From Terebella lapidaria (Eukaryota; Annelida; Polychaeta; Terebellida; Terebellidae), in assembly GCA_949152475.1 (NCBI GenBank), contig OX424568.1, positions 4,501,667 through 4,565,666 on the forward strand: a stretch of 64,000 bases of DNA, given 5' to 3'. A program made the position numbers and the translations under genes. The notes beneath the pieces are model-generated. The model made no database searches, was not told the origin of the DNA, and saw only the letters and a list, made by a program, of their open reading frames with translations. How positions within the stretch are numbered: position 1 is the stretch's first letter; each line of letters opens with the position of its first letter. Shown here piece after piece: positions 1 through 13,100 of this stretch.

Positions 1-1150
1 GTTTCCAATAAAATTTCAATACCCTATTTCTAAACGTCAACAAATTGACAGCATAAATATGTTGTGTTTGTTACACAACCTATTTCAAAGCTTGCCGTAG
101 ATAAGAGGACTTTGATCACCAAAGCGCCCAGCTGTTTCCAACTGGTGTGAAAATAATACATGTTTCACCAAGACTAATAACTACCTCAAAGAGATTATAT
201 GTACGTCATCAAGATCTCGTAGATAAATTCACTTTCACCAAAATCGTACAATGCTGAGCTTTTATCCTGTAAAATACGAAATAACTATCGCATCGACTTT
301 GCAACGTTAGCGCACAAAAACACGCGAGAGTGATCAAAGTACATGGCGAAAATTGAGCCAAGTAATTATTGTGACACAATATTTAGGGCTGCACACACAA
401 ATTCAATTTCACGATGATGATTTTCATAATTAGATTGTCGTGTCTGTGCTTGTACTACAATTGTTGAATGGTCGGCAGCATAATATCTGCCAGACGACCC
501 AGAAATCAAATTCATGACGGGTGCCACTAGTGGGGCAGGTAATGCTCACTCTTTCCGGAACACATGATTTCACCTCCTAATGGCCATTTTGGGTGGTTCA
601 TGAGTTTCCCTATCATTTTTGTTTTCTCTCACTTCGTAGGCCTGATATGACTTTCTGTCCCCGGACTATGAGATTGGATAACGGACCCTGTTTTGTTTGC
701 TCGAAATACTTAAAACTGGGTATTGATTCCACGTCTATCTCTCTGCAAATAGATTCATAGTGTTATCCTCGCGGCGAAAAGCTGACCCTTTGTCATGTTT
801 GTGTGGTTGACTATGCGAACATTGTTATCAGTATCATTGTTCGTGGAAATGTTAATTAGGCTCTTTCATTTACTCGATCTATTCCGATAAAAGAATGATA
901 CTTATATACAGGAAATAGTACTTGATTTTAAATATGACTAGTCATATGGCCGTAAATAGCGCCACAGTTGATTACGGACACTACAATGTCAAAATAGGAT
1001 AGTTGAAGCTGACGTTCGAAAAGTATGATTTTTTGTGATAGAATATTGGCAACCTGTCATAAATTGATTTCTTGTCAACCAGCGACTCATTGTTAACCAG
1101 CGACTCTAACTTGTTTACAAAGTTCTGTACCGATATTTTTGCGATGCTAA
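1..1150. repeat. Diverged repeat, copy alpha (interrupted)
   Basis: Two parts of this stretch recur further on. Bases about 1-440 align, with many differences, to about 3685-4150; shared landmarks are the fatty 'aatttcaat...ctaaac(g/a)tcaaca' start and the 'accaaaatcgtaca' run. Bases about 759-960 align more closely to about 2800-2985, sharing 'gaccctttgt', 'catttactcgatctatt' and 'acaggaaat'. The match is broken at 512-758 by another repeat that copy beta lacks. No coding region is convincing here. I infer an old dispersed or tandem repeat of unknown class. Confidence 0.6.
512..750 (+). repeat. Dispersed repeat family A, copy 1
   Basis: The sequence from 'atgacgggtgccactagtgg' to 'gattccacgtctat' recurs at 57218-57447 (+) and, reversed, at about 44895-45120. 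Copy beta of the surrounding repeat (near 2780) lacks it, so it arrived as an insertion. It contains a short open frame seen in all three copies (around 57297), but nothing in it is recognisable as a protein domain. Its class is unknown. Confidence 0.65.
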
Positions 1151-1379
1151 ATGTCGCCGTTCTATAACTTGGCATACTTCAAAAATGGAAGAAGTTGGCT
1201 ATCTACCCGAATACTGAATTTCAGCCCAAAACGGAATCTCGAGAATCTGAGCATATTCGAGGATTTGGTCCTGTTTACACCCATCGTGATTCGAAGTATT
1301 ATTGTAATTATTGACCAGAAGACCCATTGGGGTATTATTATTACTCCGATTCTTATACAGCGCATATCCAATCATTGTT

Positions 1380-2488
1380 CTATTTTTTTTTTTATTTTTA
1401 TTTATTTCATTCAACCCCCATGATTGGGGAAGTACATAAAAATACAATAAAACCATTCATACAAAACACACATTCATCAGGATAGTGTATACATGCAGAC
1501 AGTCTAAGGAGACGGCAGACCCCTAAAAATTAGGCACTTTAGTACAACATTCACATCAATATGACTTGGTTAAAAGTTTTGCAAGGTGGTATTCTTCCGA
1601 GTAGGGTTTCATAAAATTTTCACTGAGAAGGACAGTACGTAGTGAGTCCACTAATCCAATGTTTACATCATGATGTGGGATATATTTGGTTCTACGGAGA
1701 GCACACTCTGAAGGCGAGTGCCCAGACAGAACAACTTTACTCAGTAAAGTGCCAGGAATGACAACACCTTGTAGGTATAAGGAATAAAAATATGAGCAGA
1801 GAGTTCTAGTTGGTGACTTTACACTAAACAATCTATTCCACAATGATAACACATTATGTGATATGACATCTGTAATTTTCTTTATACCCAAGGCATGTAA
1901 TAAGCTAGTTGATCTGGCTGACTTACTTAGGCCTAGGCTTTGTTTAATAATATTACCCTGACATGTTTCCATTTTCTTAATTTCGTTTACACCAACATGA
2001 ATAGACTCAGATCCATATGTTAATACCGGTAGGCACAATGATTTCCACATGTATGACTTCACATCACAGTCTAGACCTGGGTAGGAAAATCCACAGTCTC
2101 GCAAGGAATGAAAGGCTCTGTAACATTTTTGAATGCGATTACTAACATGAGAGTTAAATTTACAATTACTATTAAATGTTACACCTAGAATATCCACAGA
2201 TGAAACATTATCTATAACATGACATCCAAGGTTCCAATGTGGTTCCTCCTTGAATAAATTATTTCCAACTACCATACATTTAGTTTTTTTGATGCCAAAG
2301 TTAAAACGCCACTTTCTTGCATAATCTACACATCTATCAATTAAAACCTGAAGATCGGGGACTGTAGCACTGAATACCGTAATGTCATCGGCATAGGCAA
2401 AAGATGTATATAAAGATGAATCTATGCGCTGTACACAAAATAAAAAGTAATTACAGGGGTATATCCTACGGAAGCCCAGATAGGACAT
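1380..2488 (-). mobile_element. Non-LTR retrotransposon (LINE), 5'-truncated 3' part
   Basis: On the minus strand, 1556-2488 encodes 310 residues from the C-terminal half of a LINE reverse transcriptase. The catalytic FAYADDITVF motif lies near residue 30. It is followed by the thumb region (DYARKWRFNFGIKKTKCMVVG-type segment) and the long conserved tail typical of CR1/Jockey-group ORF2. The endonuclease and the N-terminal palm motifs are absent. Downstream on the same strand there is a 3' UTR ending in an A-rich tail at about 1380-1415. The open frame is uninterrupted over 310 codons, so the insertion is fairly young. Its 5' end stops inside the 25-bp inverted repeat that borders the minisatellite. 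Clade assignment needs a tree; CR1/Jockey-like is my best reading. Confidence 0.85.
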
Positions 2489-2691
2489 TTGCCCCTAAAT
2501 GACAACCACAGTTCGCCGAGGCGAGTTAGCAGTTCGCCGAGGCGAGATAACAGTTCGCCGAGGCGAGATAACAGTTCGCCGAGGCGAGTTAGGAGTTCGC
2601 CGAGGCGAGATAACAGTTCGCCGAGGCAAGTTAGCAGCTCGCCGAGGCGAGATAAACTATCGGCGCAAATGTCCTATCTGGGCTTCCGTAA
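2466..2691. repeat. 21-bp minisatellite inside a 25-bp inverted repeat
   Basis: Seven copies of a 21-bp unit (consensus cagttcgccgaggcgagata plus one base) fill about 2509-2655. They are flanked by an inverted repeat: acggaagcccagataggaca and its extension at about 2466-2491, with the exact reverse complement at about 2665-2690. Because 21 is a multiple of 3, the array is open in several frames and makes artefactual Ser-Pro-Arg repeats; I do not regard it as a gene. The left arm belongs to the neighbouring LINE. Confidence 0.9.
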
Positions 2692-2699
2692 TATCCTAT

Positions 2700-4260
<1,561 letters not shown>

Positions 4261-4967
4261 TATTAGCATCCTCGTTTACAGTTGATTCCTTGATGATTGG
4301 CTTCTTCCAGCAAACCGAAGATTAACCAGGATCAAAGCCAAATATATGTATGATAAATATAACACCAAGATATGAAAAGTAATCACAATTTTGTCGTAAC
4401 CGTATCTTGAACTTTTTATTTTGATGAAGTTTATATCCCGCAGTGCATCCAAATCTCATTCCAAATTCATGATCGCCATTAACGTTTGAAAAAGGAATCC
4501 ATAATAAATGACATTGTGATGTCCCATTGCAAGGCGCAATAGTCAGTGATTATTCATTGGATATGTCATCAATGGAACGAACTACATATTTCATGGATAT
4601 TTATCTGGCAAAAAAGTCCCACATAATGAACCAAGCAGGATACGGTTGTTGCTCTCGTAAAAAAACAATAAACAACTGAACTGACATCAGTCATTTCTCT
4701 GAAAAAAAAAACTGTCTGTGTTTGTTTTACATGTGATATTTACAGACGATGTGAAGAGGTTTATGGGTTGGAATGATCTATCTCCAGTTCTCCACCAAAC
4801 ATTGCAGATTGAATTGCTTTTGGATATTTATTGATGTGAATATATTTCTCAAAGGGAAGAGCATATTCATACTGAGAGAGAGCATTAGGCCCTATGATGT
4901 TGCAGGTCGTGTTTCTACAAATGCAACTCGAATCAAAGACTCAATGCTATATGAATCTACATAAAGA

Positions 4968-5771
4968 TACATAAAGACGTAAGTGACCGACACGAGTATC
5001 AAACAGCATGCCAAGCAAACCAATTATATCATCACATCACAATTTGTCATGACTATCACTTCTTTCAGATGGAATATTAGCATCCTCGTTTACAGTTGAT
5101 TCCTTGATGATTGGCTTCTTCCAGCAAACCGAAGATTAACCAGGATCAAAGCCAAATATATGTATGATAAATATAACACCAAGATATGAAAAGTAATCAC
5201 AATTTTGTCGTAACCGTATCTTGAACTTTTTATTTTGATGAAGTTTATATCCCGCAGTGCATCCAAATCTCATTCCAAATTCATGATCGCCATTAACGTT
5301 TGAAAAAGGAATCCATAATAAATGACATTGTGATGTCCCATTGCAAGGCGCAATAGTCAGTGATTATTCATTGGATATGTCATCAATGGAACGAACTACA
5401 TATTTCATGGATATTTATCTGGCAAAAAAGTCCCACATAATGAACCAAGCAGGATACGGTTGTTGCTCTCGTAAAAAACAATAAACAACTGAACTGACAT
5501 CAGTCATTTCTCTGAAAAAAAAAACTGTCTGTGTTTGTTTTACATGTGATATTTACAGACGATGTGAAGAGGTTTATGGGTTGGAATGATCTATCTCCAG
5601 TTCTCCACCAAACATTGCAGATTGAATTGCTTTTGGATATTTATTGATGTGAATATATTTCTCAAAGGGAAGAGCATATTCATACTGAGAGAGAGCATTA
5701 GGCCCTATGATGTTGCAGGTCGTGTTTCTACAAATGCAACTCGAATCAAAGACTCAATGCTATATGAATCT
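4968..5771 (+). repeat. Direct tandem duplication, copy 2
   Basis: This is the second copy of the unit at 4155-4967. Identity ends after 'atatgaatct' at about 5771, beyond which the unique flank begins. The near-perfect match points to a very recent event or an assembly duplication. Confidence 0.95.
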
Positions 5772-5929
5772 TCTTATCTTGGAATAGGAACATTGGTCGA
5801 TTTTCCATAAAATGGACATGTACATAGAAACCTGTTTGCGGAGCTGATCCAGTAGGGAACAGTAATTTTCCTTGGACATGTACAACCGTCCAATAACTAG
5901 GCAAAGAACGTGCCTGAAAGCTCCATAAT

Positions 5930-6290
5930 GTGCGAGGTATTGGCTTTCAGTGCGAGGTCGGCGCCGCTTTATTTCCTCCCTACGCCCAAATGGAAGGCTT
6001 CAAAATAGCTTGCCAGGGCAATCGTCGATCGCGGAGACACGAGGGGAAAAACGCCGCTTCGCTCTTGCCCCCACAGCTAGACTGTGTGTGTCCCCAGAGC
6101 CAGCGCTCCCCCGCGGTATCAGACGTCCCTCACATGCGACGGATGTGCTCGGAGCCACAAAGCTGCTGCCCGCTTTCCTCTACAGCAGTAACTAGGGACG
6201 ACTGGTCGGGCTGATGGCTGGGGTCTGCCCCGTGTCCTGTGCGTCTGGCTTCTAGCAGTGTTACCGCCCTAGACTTCACCCTAGGGACGA
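5930..6290. other. GC- and CpG-rich block, no gene recognised
   Basis: Base composition rises sharply here (gtcggcgccgc, gatcgcggagac, cccccgcggta) against AT-rich flanks. Overlapping open frames of 94 and 81 codons exist on the plus strand, but neither has a recognisable domain. It could be a CpG-island-like promoter, a repeat fragment or an old 5' UTR. It lies 1.9 kb upstream of the GPCR and points nowhere clear. Confidence 0.4.
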
Positions 6291-7678
6291 ACATGGTCCA
6301 GAGATGTTATCTTACCTCAGATGACATTGGTTGTAAGCGAAGCACAGACGACACCAGGGCCTGTCAAGTGGAATGATGCTCGTCTATGTCTGCAAAAAAG
6401 GTTTAAACCCTCTATGAACGGAGTTCAATCAATTGCCATATGGAAGTTGATTGTAATAAGTGGATATATATAGTTGGGCGAGTAATCCTGTCACTTGGAC
6501 TATGCCTTCAAATTGGGTGAGTATTCTTATGGTGGTTGCATAACTATTTTTCTTGTACTCAATTTCGATTTCTTCTGGAGTAACGGAGTCAAATATATTC
6601 ATATATCCAATCCTGTAAATGACACATCTCAGGTTCGTCAGAATGTCACAGACGCGCCTAACGAACGGTACTTAAAATAAACATATGCCACGCGATTTTA
6701 AATGAAACAATGCTCGGATTATTATTTCATTCTTCTATTGTGATTCATTATGCTGCATGGGCATGGTACAGTATTAAATACACCATAAAAGTATACATGC
6801 GTGGGTGAGCAGTCAATGAATGGTCTGTATGTACACTGATTGACGTTCGATAGATGCTTCCTCTCTAAACAAAGTGCTTTAACTATTGTTTTCTGTTGGG
6901 GCATTGCACGCTGCATGCAAACATTTGATATAAAATCATGGAACTGACATACTTGTTCATGTCGTAAATTTACGACGGCAAACGACAATAGTTCCCTGGA
7001 ATTGAGGAAAACAATATTGAGGTAGAAGTTCCTTCTGCTCCAGCGAGAACTCCGCCACAGTGAGCAGGTTCACGTGTCGTTGAAATGTCACTGACGATTT
7101 ACGAAGTCTGGTCTCTTAGAATTCTGCGGGTGATCCAAGGTGTGAAGAGTCTGCATCCCTGATATTTTCCGTTCCAATTACAACACTTCAGGGTTGATAT
7201 TTCCTGCTGGGCTATCGACGTTGCAATACTTTTCTAACATATCAATGGAATATATGTTGTGTGAATTAGGACATTGGATAAATTTTCTATTCATACTAGA
7301 TATTTATTTTTCGGACTAAGCCCAAACCGTACGGTCATTTCGAGATATTTTCTGTCCAATTACTGGTACAGTAAATATTCCATGCGGTCTAATATCCAAG
7401 TTGGTTCCAGCGTGTTTTGGGTTCCTTTTGTCGGAGAAAATAAGGTTTTTTTCATGACGTTACAATATATAGAAACTTTATTTCAATACCTTTTGGTGGA
7501 GAGTTCTAAGGTTCGAAAGTGTATCTTGAAGTGATCGCATTGCAGTCTTCTCCTGGTGATACAAATTAGCCCATGACAGGGTAGGGGGGATTATTCGTAA
7601 TACTCACCTTTAACTTAAGATAAGGACCTGTTTAAATTCTGTTGATTCATTTCTATTTCTGAAAAAAATTGTCATTCG
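6291..7678. other. No gene seen
   Basis: This is AT-rich sequence with only short, unconvincing open frames (up to 88 codons). It could hold the upstream exon or intron of the GPCR, but I cannot place one. Confidence 0.4.
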
Positions 7679-7815
7679 GGGAATATTCAATTATGTGATG
7701 GAATTATTCCGAATCTTGTGATTCAGGGAATATTCAATTATATCTGATGGAAATATTACATTTGTTCCGATTTGGAGGGGAATATTAATTTCCTGTTAAT
7801 TGAATATTACTTTGC
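7679..7815 (+). repeat. Degenerate tandem repeat, about 49-bp unit
   Basis: Three degenerate copies begin with 'gggaatatt(c/a)a' at about 7679, 7727 and 7781. The first two continue with 'attat...tgatgga'. The repeat is AT-rich and has no coding sense. Confidence 0.6.
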
Positions 7816-8068
7816 TCGAGAACCTGATAACCATGTAATAGATACATGAATAATAATGACGAATATGACGTTTACGGGTATGTGTGCATCAATCATATAT
7901 GCCAGCTGGTTGTAATCTCAAGTATCGGCATCGCGTCTGAAATGAATGTATAGATTCATGATCTGTCTGGAAATAAGCAATAGATTTGCGTCAATATTGT
8001 CTAAACACAAGGTCACGACAATATCTCGTCTATGGCTGGCATCTGCTTATCAATAATAACCATAATGA

Positions 8069-8090
8069 TTTTTTTCTGATTCATCCCCAG
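8069..8090 (+). promoter_or_regulatory. Splice acceptor before the GPCR exon
   Basis: A pyrimidine-rich tract ends in 'cag' at 8090, directly followed by 'atggctcaagg'. An ATG at 8091 opens a 9-codon reading frame in a different frame from the receptor. The receptor frame itself is open from 8069 to 8141. This is therefore the likely 5' edge of the main coding exon. Confidence 0.6.
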
Positions 8091-8140
8091 ATGGCTCAAG
8101 GACTGACAGGAATACGTTAGGAAAACACCACGGTATTCCG

Positions 8141-9871
8141 ATGGGGGAAGTTGCCCCTTACGCGACGGAAGAACAGTTTGGCTTGGGCTCAGATTTTGCA
8201 GACTTCAACGATAGCGATGTCCACCTGACGAGACTATTCGCCAACTGGACGGGATCGTCGAATGAAAACGACTTGTTTCGTCGAACGATAGTCTGGCTAA
8301 ATATCTACTTCACGCCGTTGATAATTATAATCGGACTGATCGGGAACATGCTCTCTTGCCTCGTGTTTTCTGTCACACACCTTCGACGCCAATCCTCGAG
8401 TCTATATTTAACCGCACTTGCGCTGGCGGACATTGGATATTTAGGTGCCTTGTTTTTCATATGGATGGAACGTATCGGGGTAAATATTTTCCACAGAGAA
8501 GGATGGTGCCAGAGTGTGCTATACGTGACGAAAGTGAGCGGATTTTTAGCCATTTGGAATGTCGTCAGCTTCACATCGGAACGTTACATAATTGTTTATA
8601 ACCCGCTAAGGAAGGATATGTTATGTACTAAGAAAAAGGCTAAAGTTGTAATATTCTCACTGTTGTCGTTCTCTGTGGTTATCTACGCTTATATATTCTG
8701 GCTGTATGATGTCGTGAGGATTGGTCACATGTCCGCCTGCTCCCCAGTGCCGCACCATTATGACGTCATAACAATAATGTCCACAGTCGATACGATTCTG
8801 GCCTGTGTGATACCGTCCTTCGTGATAATTGTGCTTAACATACGGATAATCGTGAAAATCCACCATTACCAATTACGATGGAAGGAAATTTATCGATCTC
8901 CACTCCCATCATGTGATGGACGTTATGGTGAAAATGCACCGGTCTTCGGTGGGCAACAGAACTGTGCACCACTCGACCCAGGTAGCTTGAATTTCGATGA
9001 CCGAGATCAGTCGTCAAAAGTCTGCGAAAAGACTAAATTTAACATCGTTAAAGCAGAGTTGGAGAGAAGCTACCCTCCATCCTTCAGCGATAAGGACTGT
9101 CCACGGATGACATCTTTCATTGACAAACGTGAACGCTCTAAAACACCATCAGTCGATAAACAACGCAGATCCATGACGTCATCATCGGGAAAATACGAAG
9201 ATTCCCGAACGTCATTGCACGAAAAACATCGAGGTTCCATAACGTCATTATCAGCGAAAGTAGTTCATTCCTCGTCATCATCAAACGACAGAAATGGGCC
9301 GTCCTACGTCACATGCACGAGTGCACACTGTGTGGATCGGGCAATGACCGGTCACGAATCTCAAGACAGACAACCAAAGACGTCAATAGGTCACAGTCGA
9401 CCTGTTCTTCACGCTTCGCTTTCCACTGCCGGGACAATGCACATCAAATTCAGCCCTCGCGAGAAACACCCGGATGCCAATTCTATACCCGTGACGTCAT
9501 TACTGGGAACGAGGATCAATCGTCACAAGACCGCGCGACTGCTAAAAGTACAATCACAGTTCCGGACTGCGCGCATGCTATTGATTTTGTCCAGCGTGTT
9601 CGTACTTCTGAATCTACCCAGCTATGTGCTTCAGATCTTATCGTTCCTTCATCACTTACTGGGGAAAAGCGCAAAACAGTCAAAAGAACATGGGAAATGG
9701 CAGGAATTGTTTCATCTCATATACTTCGTGAATTTTGCCATCAACTTTTTCATATATAGCGCTTGTGGACGTCAATTTCGCACTGGGCTTATGAGATTGT
9801 GCCACCGCTGGAAGTATAGTTTGAATAAGTTCGCTCAGATTGTGCGCCATTGTGGGCGAAGTGTTGTTTGA
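8141..9871 (+). CDS. Rhodopsin-family (class A) G-protein-coupled receptor, peptide-receptor type
   Basis: 576 residues in one uninterrupted frame. Seven hydrophobic segments lie at about 52-78 (with G68-N69), 88-108 (LALAD), 123-147, 168-190, 210-240 (P225), 478-503 (LNLPSY, P493) and 522-544. The DRY motif is ERY at 147-149, and the NPxxY motif is replaced by NFFIY at 535-539. C123 and C200 are the expected extracellular disulphide pair. N35 is a glycosylation sequon, and C554 could be palmitoylated. The motifs fit invertebrate neuropeptide receptors (FMRFamide/TRH-like groups); the ligand cannot be told. Loop 3 is unusually long (about 241-470), rich in Ser, Lys and Arg, and holds an 11-residue repeat. 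The product would act at the plasma membrane through G proteins. The ATG at 8141 is the first in this exon, but the frame is open upstream to the acceptor at 8090, so translation may start in an earlier exon. Confidence 0.93.
   Translation: MGEVAPYATEEQFGLGSDFADFNDSDVHLTRLFANWTGSSNENDLFRRTIVWLNIYFTPLIIIIGLIGNMLSCLVFSVTHLRRQSSSLYLTALALADIGYLGALFFIWMERIGVNIFHREGWCQSVLYVTKVSGFLAIWNVVSFTSERYIIVYNPLRKDMLCTKKKAKVVIFSLLSFSVVIYAYIFWLYDVVRIGHMSACSPVPHHYDVITIMSTVDTILACVIPSFVIIVLNIRIIVKIHHYQLRWKEIYRSPLPSCDGRYGENAPVFGGQQNCAPLDPGSLNFDDRDQSSKVCEKTKFNIVKAELERSYPPSFSDKDCPRMTSFIDKRERSKTPSVDKQRRSMTSSSGKYEDSRTSLHEKHRGSITSLSAKVVHSSSSSNDRNGPSYVTCTSAHCVDRAMTGHESQDRQPKTSIGHSRPVLHASLSTAGTMHIKFSPREKHPDANSIPVTSLLGTRINRHKTARLLKVQSQFRTARMLLILSSVFVLLNLPSYVLQILSFLHHLLGKSAKQSKEHGKWQELFHLIYFVNFAINFFIYSACGRQFRTGLMRLCHRWKYSLNKFAQIVRHCGRSVV
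9101..9265 (+). repeat. Five in-frame 33-bp repeats within the GPCR
   Basis: Residues 321-375 of the receptor fall into five 11-residue blocks with the pattern x-S/R-x-T-S/P-x-x-x-K-x-x: PRMTSFIDKRE, RSKTPSVDKQR, RSMTSSSGKYE, DSRTSLHEKHR and GSITSLSAKVV. They lie in the third intracellular loop, where Ser/Thr residues next to basic ones are candidate kinase sites. Confidence 0.75.
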
Positions 9872-10134
9872 AAGTATCCTCTTTATTTATATCGGATACC
9901 AAGTGTCAATTACTCATGTATATTCTGTGACCGTCAGTTGCTATCTGCTGGACCGCCGTCGTGTTTGTGGTATGAAAACACCTATCTTAGATGTAATAAC
10001 CAGTGCCTGGAACTTGCCGTTTTTATGTCGTGAGAAGCTTGGAATTATATCCTTGCAAATGAGATTTTGTGACAGTGCTGTTTCTATAACGTGCCTATAA
10101 AACACGCTGATATCGTGTCGTAAATTCGGCTAAC

Positions 10135-10140
10135 AATAAA
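10135..10140 (+). terminator. Candidate poly(A) signal of the GPCR
   Basis: AATAAA lies about 264 bases after the GPCR stop codon and is followed by AT-rich sequence. It is the first canonical signal downstream of the stop. Confidence 0.55.
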
Positions 10141-13100
10141 TATTTTTGCTCAAATGTTATCGACTAACCTTGAACATTGCAGGCCTACATTTCATGATTT
10201 ATCGTATGTGTCTTAAACGATGAATTGACCTCGCACTTCATTCCCGACAATACGACAACAGTGGCTGTTGTCGACAGTCCTGTTTACGTTGGAAATTTAA
10301 TCATAGAATTGTAATATGCATGCTCGGATGGAAAATCGTTCATATGCGACTTGAAAACAACAATATTTTTCGATAGGTTAATCCGTAGAAATTCAGATGA
10401 CTAAATTAAAAGTAAACTCTTAATTTAGTCATTTCGATATTTATGCTTTATATTTACGTAACATATCTGTGGTTCATATGTGCGAAATAAAAAATATATT
10501 TGACAAGTTATATAATCGATTGCATTTAACAATAATTTAAATTTTCTAAAACTTTTTGTTATGCTGCAAATCAGATCAAGCCTAACCCCTGTTTCTTTTG
10601 ATTTTTCTTTTTTTTTTCTCATTGTAATTAAACTACAAATCTGGCGAGGGACAATGATAAATAATACCCAGTACTGACATTAATGTATCTCCTTTCTTGG
10701 CTGCATATTCCCGAGGAGATAGGAATAATTGCGGTATTGATCGTGTTGATTGATTGTTCTATGGGAAGAAAAAATAAATTTCCTTTCTGGTCCATAAATA
10801 CCCCATAGGAACTGGGTAAAGATGTGTCTAGCATTCATTGAGTCTGCCATCAATTTTGCAAGCTTCGACGGTTCATTTTTAACTCCCGAGTGTTTTATGT
10901 CTGCTCGACGCATGATTGGCAAGGGTTCAATGGCGACACATTATCACGACAACATACTGTACGTAACAAAAAGGAGTACCGCCCAATATCATTTTATTTA
11001 ATTTTTTTGCAGTAGCTATATATATCTGGCCCTGTGTTGAAAGATATGATTCATAGCTTTATGATACGTTACGTTACTGCTTGCAGTAAGTTTCATGCAC
11101 TTAAGCAAATATCGTGATTCACATTGATACCTCAAATCATGAAATGGACATTATACAAATTATTCACTAATGGCACTTAGAATCAAAACTCCACCAAAAT
11201 TCAAATCGAAATGTATGTATCGAAATATCATGTAGAAGAACGAGATCCGGTCAAACATATAAAATGAATAGTCTCGGAAATAGAAACCGAAAACAGCTAT
11301 ATATGGTGTAGTATTGCGATGAAACCCAAAACATTCAATTTCAGTGTTTTGTGTTGAAGATACTGTTTATGAAGACTACAACTAAGACTCGCTGGCCTGA
11401 TCGGGGTGTAAAATGTAGTTGTTTCCGTTGTACACCTAATGAAATTTACAACTGCACACACAACCTAATTTAGACATCCGAAACAAACCTCATGGATTAT
11501 GTGTATGACTTCAATGCCATCAGTAATCAGTACCTAACCAAAAGCCAAAAGGTTATTTATAATATATCAGCCCGGATGTAAACAAGTCCTCCACATCATG
11601 GTTATTTTCGGCATGTTTAAATTTAACTAAATGGTTCAGAAGGCTTATTTTAGAGGATGTATCGGTTCTATATCATCGAATACCAGGCAACTTATTCGTA
11701 TCGAGTATCACAAACAAATTGTGCTATTTCAATTCCCACTATAATGATAGTGTACTAGACTTGAAAGATCATTGAGAAAATTGTTTTGTTTACCTCTGAC
11801 CTGACCTAGTGTATGCTCAATCTTATACGGAAAAGCTGAAATCGTGTTGCACCATGGGATACAAAACACCGATAGATATGTTATGGGACAGGATATCTCA
11901 ATAAATTATACCGAAACTTATTCTGGCTAATTGGTTTGTCGTGATATTGAGGCCATACTTGCTCAATCTGTAAAACAAAAGTGGCATGTAATAAGGCTCA
12001 AGGAAGAGGGCTGTCAAAATTATGGAATGGAGTGACAAGTGTGTGCGTATACCAACCAGTATAACGTTATCGTGTGCTGTTCAGTGACCGTGTTCATGGT
12101 TAAAATTAATCATAATTTATAATTAAGCTTTTATTCATGCGTACATATACGGTTGATGCACTCTGGAAATGTTTTGTAAAAAATAAACTAATCGCTTGAT
12201 CTCTAATTATTTTCAGTGTGTCAATAGTTGGGGTTATGTGGGTCGAAGGTAGATATGTTCAATATAATAACGAGATAACATAATTCACACAATCTTCAAA
12301 TGTGAGGGGTATATTGTTGATCAGATGTATAAGTATGCGGGATTCAATTTTGCCTGTTTTCAAATTTGATCGATCAGCAACTTTCTTTAGAATACATGTA
12401 AATTCATTTGAGGACGATTTCGATGCATTTGAGGACGAAGATACGATAAAACAATAGGGATCGAAAGAGTGTGTCAAAATTTACCGACGTATTATTCAAA
12501 TATCATTAATAAGTCAATAATATGATGTACATGATGATACATTAATTGGAAAAAATGAATTACAGTTTTAGTTCATTGTACTTGCGACTTTTTTTGGTGT
12601 ATTTTTTATTTTATTTTCGTGAATACAATGAAGTATACATCAACATAATAATTGTCAATGATTCTCTTGTACTATCGGTAGTAGAACGCGTGTTGAATAA
12701 CTGTACATTAATGTACATGTATATGTGCACAGTGGGAAGTGAAAGAAAACAACACCATCCCATAATAGGGCTCAGATAATATGTGATGAAAGGCAAACAA
12801 AACATGTTTATGTCGCTATGCCTGGATCTGGATATAAATATTGCCTGATTTCGGCCATGCTGCTCGAACGAAACCACATACCATATGAACAATAAAATCC
12901 AACTGTCCGCCATGTGAACCCCTTTGGATGTTTTGTGTCTTCTATTTCATGATCGGACATAACATTTTAGATAATGGTCGAACGAAACCCATTATTTTGT
13001 CAAATCTGCATGATTACTCTGGCAAAAAATGAACATACACAACTTTTCTGGTGAATGGTTCACACAACCATTTCTGTGGTATCCCACAAATGGGACGATG

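Noticed and set aside
5930-6214. 94-codon Arg/Pro/Cys-rich protein
   Set aside because: It comes from a GC-rich block in which several frames stay open by composition, and it has no domain or flanking gene signals.
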